DNA from: Methanospirillum purgamenti
GTDB taxonomy: Archaea > Halobacteriota > Methanomicrobia > Methanomicrobiales > Methanospirillaceae
DNA length: 64,000 nt
NCBI RefSeq assembly: GCF_018502485.1
Contig: NZ_CP075546.1
Direction: 5' to 3' (one strand)
This document shows positions 36,195 through 44,946 of the stretch, piece after piece (position 1 is the stretch's first letter; every line of letters starts with the position of its first letter). The position numbers and the translations under genes are program-made. The notes beneath the pieces were generated by a model, which was given only the letters and a program-made list of their open reading frames with translations, had not been told where the DNA came from and ran no database searches.

Positions 36195-37322
36195 ATGCAT
36201 CGTAAGATGTCACTGCTACTTTGTTCCTGTTTATTCTGTTTAATTCTGGTTTTATCTCCAGTATTAGCAGAAAAAACTGAAGTATCGCTTACAGATATTC
36301 TGGGTCGTGAAGTCAAGGTTGATGTCCCTGTAGATAATATGGCGCTTCAGTGGAGTGCTTCAGGCGGTCCGTTTTTTACACTTTTTGCTATCGAAGGGAA
36401 AGATGCAGCCTCAAAAATTGCTGCGATCGACAGAGAGAACCTGAAAGAAAACCGATATGATATCTGGGAAGCATTTTCAACAGCAGTTCCAGAACTTGCA
36501 TCACTACCTAACATTGAAAGTGGAAAAGACCTTAATCCGGAAACTTTGATTGCACTTCACCCTTCTGTTGTGGTTGCACCAAAGGACTGCTATAATGAAG
36601 GCATTGATATCTATAAGAAAATTGAAGATGCCGGAATTCCGGTTATAACCATTGATTTCCACGAAGAAAAACTTGAAAATCATAAAAAAAGCATCGAATT
36701 GATGGGTCAGCTTCTTGGGAAAGAAGAAAAGGCAGCTGAGGTTTTTGATTATTATAAGGCTCAACAGGAAAAAGTAACCTCAAAATTGGATAAAATTACT
36801 ACTACAGAGCCCCGTGTTTATCATGAGAATGCAATGGATCCAAATGAAATGAGCACATCTCATAGTAGTGCATATATGTGGGGATCTATGCTTAACCAGA
36901 TGCGTGGAGATGTCATTGCTGATGGGGTTATAGAAAAAACTGCAGTAATGAGTGAAGAATACCTTCTGAAAAGTAACCCGGAAGTAATTCTTTTTACCGG
37001 ATCATACTGGGCAAATAAACCTGATTCATTACGACTTGGATTCCTTTCTGATGAAAAGACCGCAAAAGAAACACTTGAACCTTTTAAACATCGTGAAGGG
37101 TGGGAAAACCTTGATGCGATTAAGAATAATCGTGTCTATGGAGCAAACATTGGAATTGGTAGAGACATAACTGATTTTGCCGGTTTCCAGATGACTGCCA
37201 AAGCACTGTATCCGGATGTATTTTCTGATGTTGATCCGGAAGCAAACCTTCGGGATTTCTATGATAAGTATATGCCAGTCAAATTATATGGGAAATGGTT
37301 TGTTGAACCTTCAGAAAATTAA
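36195..37322 (+). CDS. Metal-complex binding protein (no dockerin), tandem copy 1
   Basis: A 375-residue PF01497-like protein. A signal peptide precedes EKTEVSLTDILGREVKVDVP. GKDLNPETLIALHPSVVVAP and NPEVILFTGSYWANKPDSLR mark the lobes. It is followed at 93 bp by a clear tandem paralogue with the same spacing of motifs, so the pair arose by duplication. It shares an operon direction with the permease-ATPase-methyltransferase genes that follow. Confidence 0.82.
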   Translation: MHRKMSLLLCSCLFCLILVLSPVLAEKTEVSLTDILGREVKVDVPVDNMALQWSASGGPFFTLFAIEGKDAASKIAAIDRENLKENRYDIWEAFSTAVPELASLPNIESGKDLNPETLIALHPSVVVAPKDCYNEGIDIYKKIEDAGIPVITIDFHEEKLENHKKSIELMGQLLGKEEKAAEVFDYYKAQQEKVTSKLDKITTTEPRVYHENAMDPNEMSTSHSSAYMWGSMLNQMRGDVIADGVIEKTAVMSEEYLLKSNPEVILFTGSYWANKPDSLRLGFLSDEKTAKETLEPFKHREGWENLDAIKNNRVYGANIGIGRDITDFAGFQMTAKALYPDVFSDVDPEANLRDFYDKYMPVKLYGKWFVEPSEN

Positions 37323-37414
37323 TATTTTCTACTCTTTTTTAAATTTTTTAATCTCATATTCTTAAATATTAAAACCATAAATTTTTTATTACTATAATTA
37401 TACAAAATATATTG

Positions 37415-38545
37415 ATGTTTAAAAAAGTAATAATTTTATTATTATTATTGTTACTAGTAGGGGTTCTATTTACTCCAGTAATCGCTGAAAAAACAGAAAC
37501 AATTCTCACAGATGTTCTGGGTAGGGAAATTACAGTAAAAACCCCTGTAGACTCAATAGTTATCCAGGGAAGTGGTGGTGGTGGCCCATTCTTCACTCTT
37601 CTGGCCCTTGGAGGAACTGAAGTTCTCAATAAGATTGTTGCGATGGATAGCACTCTTGAGGATAATCGAAATGATGTCTGGCAAACCTATGTAAATGCTA
37701 TTCCTGAACTTGTAAAAATTCAGAAAACAGGCTCTCACACGGCTGATTTAAACCCTGAAACAGTAATTTCACTCAATCCTGATGTTGTGATTGTTCCAAA
37801 AAATGATTACAACGGAGCAGTAGAACTCTACAATAAATTCGAAGAGGCCGGAATTCCTGTAGTTGTCATGGATTACCATGAAGAAACACTAGAGAACCAT
37901 AAAAAGAGTATAGAACTTGCCGGCCAGTTAATTGGAGAAGAGGAAAAAGCGGCGGATCTCTATAACTTTTACAAAAATCAGATGGAAATCGTTACTTCTC
38001 GTCTTGAGAATTATTCCGGCGAAAAACCCCGTGTCTATGTTGAATGTGCAAATTCAGGAGCTGACGAATTAGGGAACTCATATGGCAATTACATGTGGGG
38101 AGCACTCATCAAAAAGTGTAACGGAGATAATATCGGTGAAGGTGCTGTTGAAACCTATGGAATAATGAATGAAGAGGCAATTCTGAAAAAGGATCCTGAA
38201 GTAATTATTTTCACCGGATCTTACTGGCCAAAAAATCCTGATTCATTCAGGTTAGGATTTTTAGCTGATGAAGAAACAGCAAAAGGGACTCTGAAACCAT
38301 TTTTGAGCAGAGAAGGATGGGACACCATGAGTGCAATGAAAAATAACCGGGTGTATGGTATCAATCATGGTATGAGCAGAGAGATATTCGATTTCGCTGC
38401 ATTTCAATTTATAGCAAAGTCTCTATATCCGGATCTATTTGCTGACATTGACCCTGAAGCAAATCTCAAAAAATTCTATGATATTTATATGCCAGTGAAA
38501 CTGACAGGTAAATGGATGATAGATGCCGGGCAGATAAATGAATGA
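37415..38545 (+). CDS. Metal-complex binding protein (no dockerin), tandem copy 2
   Basis: About 376 residues; start ATG 37415 (TTG 37412 also possible). A strong Leu/Ile signal segment is followed by EKTETILTDVLGREITVKTP. GSGGGGPFFTLLALGG is nearly repeated in copy 1 as SASGGPFFTLFAIEG. It overlaps the disrupted permease gene by 8 bp, so it was the binding protein of that importer. Confidence 0.82.
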   Translation: MFKKVIILLLLLLLVGVLFTPVIAEKTETILTDVLGREITVKTPVDSIVIQGSGGGGPFFTLLALGGTEVLNKIVAMDSTLEDNRNDVWQTYVNAIPELVKIQKTGSHTADLNPETVISLNPDVVIVPKNDYNGAVELYNKFEEAGIPVVVMDYHEETLENHKKSIELAGQLIGEEEKAADLYNFYKNQMEIVTSRLENYSGEKPRVYVECANSGADELGNSYGNYMWGALIKKCNGDNIGEGAVETYGIMNEEAILKKDPEVIIFTGSYWPKNPDSFRLGFLADEETAKGTLKPFLSREGWDTMSAMKNNRVYGINHGMSREIFDFAAFQFIAKSLYPDLFADIDPEANLKKFYDIYMPVKLTGKWMIDAGQINE

Positions 38546-39038
38546 AATTAAAAAACCGGTTTCCAGTGAAGCAGTATGGCTCTATAATGAGATTACTGCT
38601 CACAAATTTTTAATAATTATTGCTCTTATTTTTGCGGTTATAATTTCTTTTCTGATTGATGTCTTAAGTGGACCAGCCTGGCTGACAGTGCCAGAGATCA
38701 TTACTGCATTGATATCTCCTGAAAAGGATACCAATTATTTCATTGTTTGGGTAATCAGACTTCCGATGGCCATTATGGCAGTATTTGTAGGAGCAGCACT
38801 TGGAGTTGCAGGAGCTCAAATGCAAACAATACTTGACAATCCACTTGCAAGTCCCTATACACTCGGAGTATCAGCTGCAGCAGGATTTGGAGCAGCTCTT
38901 GCGATTGTTATGGGTGTAGGTGTTTTGCCCCTTGGAATTGAATTTTTAGTTCCAATAAATGCGTTCTTTTTTTCCATGGTTTGTTGTGTTTCAATATATC
39001 TGATAGCATGGAGAAAAAAAGGGACAACAGAAACACTA

Positions 39039-39056
39039 GTGCACCTCGCCACTTAA
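39039..39056 (+). repeat. Left terminal inverted repeat of the IS630-type element
   Basis: GTGCACCTCGCCACTTAA; matches the reverse complement of the right end at 15 of 18 positions. Confidence 0.85.
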
Positions 39057-39111
39057 TATTATAAAAAGGTTGTCAGAAAGTACTTTATATTAGTACGTAC
39101 TATAAAACTCA

Positions 39112-40237
39112 ATGAAACAGAGATATTTTGTGAATCTGACTGATGAAGAAAGGAAAGAACTAAAATACATTGTAAAGAAAGGGAAGAATTCTTCATCACG
39201 AATAAAACATGCCCAAATCTTACTGAATTCTGATCTATCTGGACCAAATAAAACAGATCAGGAAATTGCCCAGTATATTAATTGTCACCCTCAAACGGTG
39301 TTTAATACCCGAAAAAGATTCTGTGAACACGGATTAGATTATGCATTGAATCGTAAGCAAAGAGAGAAACCACCACACCAACCAATTATCGATGGAGAAA
39401 AAGAAGCTCAATTAATTGCAATTGCGTGCAGTAAACCTCCAGAGGGACATTCAAGATGGACATTTAAGTTATTGTCAGAGAAAATGGTGGAATTAGAGAT
39501 CATCGAATCAGTATCTCCAAAAACAATTGAAAGAGTCTTAAAAAAACGAACTAAAACCCCACCTTAAAAAATGCTGGGTAATTCCTCCAAAACATAATGC
39601 TGAATTTGTTGCTCATATGGAAGATGTTCTGGAAATTTATCATCTTCCATATAATCCGGAAATTCCGGTTATATGCATGGATGAGAAACCAATTCAACTC
39701 ATTTCAGATGTCCGAGAACCGATTCCTCTTTCTCCTTCTCATCCGGAATGTTTTGACTACGAATATCAGAGAAATGGGACTGCAAATATCTTTATCTTTA
39801 CAGAACCTTTGAGAGGATGGAGAAAAGCACTTGTCAAAGAGAGAAAGACCAAACAAGATTGGGCTGAAGAAATTCGTTCTCTATTGACAGAAGATTATCC
39901 AGATGTACCCAAAATTATTCTTATTTGTGATAATTTAAATACTCACACAATTGGGGCATTATATGCAACATTCAGCCCTTCAGAAGCATTAAAACTATCA
40001 AAAAGATTGGAAATTCATCATACACCTAAACACGGAAGTTGGTTAAACATCGCTGAAATCGAATTGAGTGCCATCACAATACAGTGTTTAAATCGTAGAA
40101 TTGGTTCTTTGAAGGAGTTAAAAAGAGAAATAAAAGTTTGGCAACACAAACGAAATACTAATCAAAAATCAGTGAATTGGCAATTCAAAACTGATGATGC
40201 AAGGATAAAATTACATCATCTTTATCCACAATTTTAA
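39112..40237 (+). CDS. IS630-family DDE transposase in two overlapping frames
   Basis: The first frame (39112-39567, 151 codons) gives a winged helix-turn-helix N-terminus with DQEIAQYINCHPQTVFN. The second begins in a +1-shifted frame; from 39542 it reads NELKPHLKKCWVIPPKHNAE and continues to a stop at 40237. It carries the DDE catalytic triad CMDEKP, ICDNLNTH and NIAEIEL. The frames meet at a run of seven A's (39540-39546), so frameshifting on A7 or a single-base indel would yield one protein of about 375 residues. Two-frame arrangements are known in IS630 elements; whether this shift is programmed is not proven. Confidence 0.82.
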
Positions 40238-40251
40238 GTGACGAGTGGCAC
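40234..40251 (-). repeat. Right terminal inverted repeat of the IS630-type element
   Basis: TTAAGTGACGAGTGGCAC on the plus strand; it is followed by the second TA and then the resumed permease frame. Confidence 0.85.
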
Positions 40252-40807
40252 TAGTTCTTGCTGGGATTGCTCTATTATTTTTATTCAATGCGTTGACGAC
40301 AATGCTTGAATATGTCTCATCACAGGAGGATCTTCAGGCAGTAGTGTTTTGGTTATTTGGCAGTATGGCAAAAGCTACATGGTCGAAAGCTGCAATTGTT
40401 GGAATAGTCATACTCGTTGTCCTTCCCTTCTTTTTGAAAGATGCATGGAAATTAACTGCAATTCGTCTTGGAGACACAAAAGCTAAAAGCCTTGGCATTC
40501 ATGTGGAAAAACTCCGGATAAAAACCCTCATCCTTGTATCATTTCTAACATCAATTGCAGTATGTTTTGTCGGAATTATCGGATTTATTGGATTAGTTGC
40601 TCCTCATATTTCACGAATGCTTGTTGGAGAAGATCAGAGATACTATCTTCCTGCATCTCTTCTTTCCGGGGCACTTCTATTATCAGCTTCTTCAATCGTG
40701 AGTAAATTAGTAATTCCTGGGGCAATTTTTCCGATTGGTATTGCTACCTCATGCATTGGAGTTCCGTTTTTCCTGTACTTAATATTACGAAGAAGGAGTG
40801 AATTCTG

Positions 40808-41611
40808 GTGAAACTGGATGTTTTAGATCTGAATTTTGCATATAATGGAACACCTGTTTTAAAGGATGTTTCATTTTCTGTAAACGAAAAAATAACTGCA
40901 GTCATTGGGCCTAATGGAGCAGGAAAATCAACTCTTATGAGTTGCATTGCAGGTATTCAAAAACCGTCAGGCAGGGTATTTCTAGATGATACAGACGTAT
41001 CTATGATGAATGAAGAGATTATTGCCACTTCAATCAGTTACCTACCACAAGATGCACCTTCAAAAGCGGTAATATCTGTCCTTGAAGCTGTTCTTTTGGG
41101 TCGTCTTCATACACTTCGATGGAAGGTTTATCATGAAGACCTCGAAATTGCATACAAAACTTTGACTGATTTGGGTATTGAAACTCTGGCAAAAAGATCT
41201 CTGAATCAACTTTCAGGCGGGCAACGACAGATGGTATCTATTGCTCAGGCAATAGTTAAAGAACCTGACATCCTGCTCATGGATGAGCCAACTAATTCAT
41301 TGGATCTTCAGCATCAACTTGAACTATTTGATCTGATTGAGGAGATTTCTGATGAGTGGAACATTACTACACTTGTTGCCCTCCATGATTTGAATCTGGC
41401 AGCACGATATGCAGATAATATTGTTGTATTAAACTCCGGGATGGTCTGTTCCAGTGGACCTCCGGATGAGGTGCTCAACTGTGAAATGATTGAATCCGTA
41501 TACGGAGTGCATACAGATGTTTCCTCTGATCCGGATGGATACATACATGTATGTCCAAAATGCTCGGTAAAGGGTAGAGAAAGAAAAATAAACCGACGTG
41601 AAAACACATGA
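40808..41611 (+). CDS. FecE-type ABC ATPase of the split importer
   Basis: A 267-residue ATPase starting at GTG 40808, overlapping the permease stop (GTGA). It has GPNGAGKST (Walker A), LSGGQRQMVSIAQAI (signature) and ILLMDEPTNSLD (Walker B). The C-terminus ends with a Cys pair (CPKC) and a basic tail. It is coupled to the methyltransferase at 41608 by ATGA. Confidence 0.86.
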   Translation: MKLDVLDLNFAYNGTPVLKDVSFSVNEKITAVIGPNGAGKSTLMSCIAGIQKPSGRVFLDDTDVSMMNEEIIATSISYLPQDAPSKAVISVLEAVLLGRLHTLRWKVYHEDLEIAYKTLTDLGIETLAKRSLNQLSGGQRQMVSIAQAIVKEPDILLMDEPTNSLDLQHQLELFDLIEEISDEWNITTLVALHDLNLAARYADNIVVLNSGMVCSSGPPDEVLNCEMIESVYGVHTDVSSDPDGYIHVCPKCSVKGRERKINRRENT

Positions 41612-42414
41612 ATTTTTTAACAGATTATGAACAGGATTGGGCTGAACTGTGTACGAATGAAAGTAAACGATGCAGCCCGGAATACTGGAACAGTCGCGCA
41701 GAAGATTATGCTGATTTTATTGTGAATAGTGATTTTGATCATGGAAGAAAAATTCTCGAACTCTTCAAAAAAGAGGGACTAATAAATCAGGATATGCATA
41801 TAATGGACATTGGTTCCGGGCCAGGTGCTATTTCCATACCTTTTGCTGAAGAGGTCCGGGCAATAACCGCTGTCGAACCTGCAGATGAGATGGCAAACCA
41901 ACTGCTCAAGCAGGCAGCATTAAAATCACTATCAAACATATCAGTGATTCCACACATCTGGCAGGAAGTAAATACTGGAGACCTTGAGAAAAAAATTGAC
42001 ATGACAATCTGTTGTCATTCAGTATGGCATTTTCCAGACCTATTTACCCAGATAGAACGAATGCAGCAGGTGAGCAGAGGATATTGTGTTCTTTCCCATG
42101 GTGTACATACTCCGGACGATTCTTCACAACTCATTCAAAAACTTGGCATGCCCCAGGATGATGAAGACCGATTTATCCTGGTAAAGAGAATTCTGGAAAA
42201 TAGAGGGATTTTTCCAGAGTCGAGTATTCTTCCGGTTAAAATGCGAAGAACAATAGGTTCCGCACGATCCATGTTAATTCTTGGTCTGAAAAAATACCGT
42301 GAGCCTGAAATACAAGATCTGAATCTTATTGAAGAACATCTTATGATGAATGTAAAAAATGACATGTATGAACGGGAAGGAAAAATGGGTGTTCTCTGGT
42401 GGAGGGTTTCATGA
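41608..42414 (+). CDS. Class I SAM-dependent methyltransferase (type A)
   Basis: A 268-residue enzyme: IMDIGSGPGAISIPFA (motif I), ITAVEPADEMANQLL and IPHIWQEVNTGDL. It ends with MGVLWWRVS, the WW-type tail of type A. It is coupled by ATGA to the ATPase upstream and to the next methyltransferase downstream. Both sit in the operon of a metal-complex importer. Substrate unknown. Confidence 0.8.
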   Translation: MNFLTDYEQDWAELCTNESKRCSPEYWNSRAEDYADFIVNSDFDHGRKILELFKKEGLINQDMHIMDIGSGPGAISIPFAEEVRAITAVEPADEMANQLLKQAALKSLSNISVIPHIWQEVNTGDLEKKIDMTICCHSVWHFPDLFTQIERMQQVSRGYCVLSHGVHTPDDSSQLIQKLGMPQDDEDRFILVKRILENRGIFPESSILPVKMRRTIGSARSMLILGLKKYREPEIQDLNLIEEHLMMNVKNDMYEREGKMGVLWWRVS

Positions 42415-43238
42415 ACCGATCTGCTGTTTTGAAATGGGAGGAGATGTATGATGCCCGTCTCTCCATGATGAACCGGGATTACATGGTTGATGACTGGTCA
42501 AAACGATCAGATGATTATTCTGAATCCAGAAAAACTGATAATTACCGGTATGGAAGAAGTGTTCATGAAATTCTGTTTAAAAATGGCGTTGTATCTCCCA
42601 AGACCCGGATGATAGAAGTCGGGTCCGGTCCCGGAACATTTGTCATTCCATTTGCAGACAAAATTTCGCACGTAACGGCAGTTGAGCCTGCTGATGGGAT
42701 GAAAGAGAGAATTCGCGAAAATGCAAAAGAGGCAGGACTTTCAAATTTTGATATCCTCTCTTCAATCTGGCAGGAAGTGGATGTTGACGGACTGTCCAAA
42801 TCATTTGATCTGACGATTTCTTCCACGGTTATCTGGATGTTCCGAGACATTGTGGAACAGATAAGACGAATGGAAAAAGTCTCATCCGGATACTGCTGTC
42901 TTTGTGCCGGAATTGATTCGAAAGCTCATACCGGGGATGAACTATGGAATGCATTATTAGGAGATAAACCACGACCTACATTTCCAGAGTATCCGCTGAC
43001 TTATGATATTCTCTATGAAGAAGGCATCCACCCGGAGGTCAGGATAATTGAGCATGAAAGCAGGAGATCTCCGGAGAATATCATGAAAATGCACCAGGTT
43101 TTTTTCAATCTTTTCACTGACATGAATCCGGATAAAGAGGAGATAATCAGAGATCATGTGATGAACCATCTTGAAAATGGTCAGTATGTAATGCGATTTA
43201 AGACGGCTGTAATCTGGTGGAAAGCCAGGGATATGTAA
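42411..43238 (+). CDS. Class I SAM-dependent methyltransferase (type A), second of tandem pair
   Basis: About 275 residues from ATG 42411 (ATGA overlap; a GTG at 42399 would extend it). MIEVGSGPGTFVIPFA, VTAVEPADGMKERI and LSSIWQEVDVDGL are parallel to the previous gene, so it is a tandem duplicate that has diverged. C-terminus TAVIWWKARDM. Confidence 0.8.
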   Translation: MNRSAVLKWEEMYDARLSMMNRDYMVDDWSKRSDDYSESRKTDNYRYGRSVHEILFKNGVVSPKTRMIEVGSGPGTFVIPFADKISHVTAVEPADGMKERIRENAKEAGLSNFDILSSIWQEVDVDGLSKSFDLTISSTVIWMFRDIVEQIRRMEKVSSGYCCLCAGIDSKAHTGDELWNALLGDKPRPTFPEYPLTYDILYEEGIHPEVRIIEHESRRSPENIMKMHQVFFNLFTDMNPDKEEIIRDHVMNHLENGQYVMRFKTAVIWWKARDM

Positions 43239-43247
43239 AGTGATATC

Positions 43248-44054
43248 ATGGAAAATATATCACAGGACCAAGTTATCCGGAATTACAAACAGGAGATAGA
43301 AAATTACTGGACAAAAGATTGTTCATTTTATGATAATTATCCGGAGCATGGCCTTACAAAAAAAGAAGAGGAGTTGTGGGAGGAGTTTCTCCATGCAGAA
43401 ATTGGGAACAAGCCACTTAAAATTCTGGATGTAGGGACCGGAACCGGTTCTATCTCACTAATTCTTTCTAAATTAGGTCATGATGTAACAGGTATTGATC
43501 TTTCTCCGGGAATGCTTTCAGTTTGTGAAAGAAAAGCAGGGGAGAGGGGTCTTACCCTGGATCTTCATGTGGGAGATGCTGAAGCATTACCATTTCCGGA
43601 CAATAATTTTGATATGATAACCAGCAGATGGGTACTCTGGACTCTTCTGCAACCTGAAATTGCTATCAACGAGTGGAAACGGGTGATTAAACCCGGAGGA
43701 AAAATCCTTGCTTTTGATGTTAAAACTCATGATTTTGGCAACATCACCATGATGAATAAATTCAGACAATTTATTTCCAAAAAGTTAATATCCATTCAGG
43801 ACGGGCGAAAGCCTGATAGTTACTCATATAAACAGGAGATTACTGATTCTCTTCCGTTATCCTACCGAAATCCTGATTGTTTTGATAGTCAGGTTCTATT
43901 ATTCAAGAATGCTGACCTCCGGGAAATTTCAGTAAAGATAGTCGAACCATTAACGGTAATGCAGCATGAGAAACTCGATAAACCTTGGAGATATAAGATC
44001 GGAAGGAGAAAATATGGCGACTGGCATTGTATTTCCGGGAAGAAAACAGAGTGA
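43248..44054 (+). CDS. Class I SAM-dependent methyltransferase (type B), third of the run
   Basis: A 268-residue type B enzyme with ILDVGTGTGSISLILSKLG, VTGIDLSPGML, GDAEALPFPDNNFDMITSRW and VLWTLLQPEIAI. GTGAT precedes the ATG, a good ribosome site. Unlike its two neighbours it belongs to the WTL type seen at 30588, 35359 and 48649. The three consecutive methyltransferases of two types suggest successive methylations, or separate targets. Confidence 0.8.
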   Translation: MENISQDQVIRNYKQEIENYWTKDCSFYDNYPEHGLTKKEEELWEEFLHAEIGNKPLKILDVGTGTGSISLILSKLGHDVTGIDLSPGMLSVCERKAGERGLTLDLHVGDAEALPFPDNNFDMITSRWVLWTLLQPEIAINEWKRVIKPGGKILAFDVKTHDFGNITMMNKFRQFISKKLISIQDGRKPDSYSYKQEITDSLPLSYRNPDCFDSQVLLFKNADLREISVKIVEPLTVMQHEKLDKPWRYKIGRRKYGDWHCISGKKTE

Positions 44055-44946
44055 GATAGAAAAATTTGAGATCTGAAAATCTAATAAATTTTTAAAAAAT
44101 TTCCGGCCCCGACAATCTGTTTCATCTCTTTTAATTTATATCCAATCGTTATTCTCATATTTTTCAATCTGAAATTCATTGCCATCGAATTTCATATAAT
44201 TACCTGGAAACATGAAAGCCTGATTAAGGCACAATAAGCAACCCATTAATTAATATAATTAAACCAAAAAATCAGAGGACATCTCTTTTAAAATAATCGA
44301 CTTATATGCCCTTATTTCAATAAAATCAGGCTTTTTTGATCAGTAAAAATATGACGAAAATTTTAAAAAGATAATCGGGTTATTTTAACGAAATATCCAT
44401 AAATCTTGAATTTATAACGAGGTAATATTCTTCCGGTGATATGAGGCATATAAAGTATCGAATAAAAAAAGATAGGTCAATAGTGGCCTTCCAGAGAAGC
44501 CAAAATTAGCTCTCAATTTTGAGGAGGTTCTCATTTTTGAACCGGGGCTTTCTTCTGTGTTTCTCTATGTATTTTAAGAATTATCGGCCGTTTGTTGAAA
44601 GTGGCTCAATATAACGATATGAGGTGTCTCAGATATCCTCTTAGATGCTTCAATAATATCATCAAAAATTAGTTTGAAATCACGCCTTGACATATATTGC
44701 ATCCTCTAATATTCCGGAATAGAGGCGTTTTTTCTGCATTAACCCTGCTTTTAAGATGAGATCAACTTTAATCCCAGATCCTTTTTCAAGGTAATCCCTG
44801 GGATCAACAACTTCCCATCCAATTGGCTCATAAAAGTCAACCATTAATTTTTCAACTCTTCATATCCTTCCGGGGTTTCTACAACCTTACCGACCGGAGA
44901 ACTCATTCATATTCAATATGATGGGAATGGTAATTTAGTTGCAGAC
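44055..44946. other. 892-bp region holding a decayed MNT-HEPN pair
   Basis: The left part (44055-44570) is AT-rich and I see no gene in it; poly-T stretches could end the upstream operon. The right part contains the decayed gene pair listed separately. Confidence 0.45.
44574..44915 (-). pseudogene. Remnant of a MNT-HEPN (nucleotidyltransferase/DUF86) gene pair
   Basis: From about 44915 leftward the minus strand gives SSPVGKVVETPEGYEELK, then after a frame change VDFYEPIGWEVVDPRDYLEK. It goes on to GSGIKVDLILKAGLMQKK and LYSGILEDAIYVKA with stop at 44680. This is the C-terminal half of a minimal nucleotidyltransferase; the catalytic N-terminus is missing. A second frame from ATG 44693, overlapping by 14 bp, reads MSRRDFKLIFDDIIEASKRI and stops after 39 residues (44574), the start of a DUF86/HEPN toxin. 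The pair order and overlap match intact MntA/HepT modules, so it is a decayed toxin-antitoxin. Confidence 0.65.

Larger units (their letters stand above)
39039..40251 (+). mobile_element. IS630-family insertion sequence, 1213 bp
   Basis: The ends are 18-bp terminal inverted repeats that match at 15 positions (39039-39056 and 40234-40251). A TA dinucleotide lies at each side (39037-39038 and 40252-40253), the target duplication expected for IS630/Tc1-mariner transposition. It encodes a two-part DDE transposase and lies inside the FecCD permease. The near-intact state and clean in-frame junction suggest recent insertion. Confidence 0.92.
38538..40811 (+). pseudogene. FecCD-type permease split by an IS630-type element
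   Basis: The first part (38538-39038, 167 codons) carries AGAQMQTILDNPLASPYTLG and stops being permease-like exactly at ACA-CTA. The second part (from 40254, 186 codons) resumes with GTTCTTGCTGGGATTGCT and ends in RRRSEFW at 40811. Joining them across the TA duplication restores an uninterrupted 352-residue frame. The gene was therefore functional until a recent insertion. The importer with 36195/37415 and the ATPase at 40808 has now lost its channel, unless another FecCD permease substitutes. The downstream start at 40808 (GTG) still overlaps. Confidence 0.9.

Noticed and set aside
39059..39247. A 62-codon minus-strand frame in the IS element
   Set aside because: Antisense to the transposase and without features.
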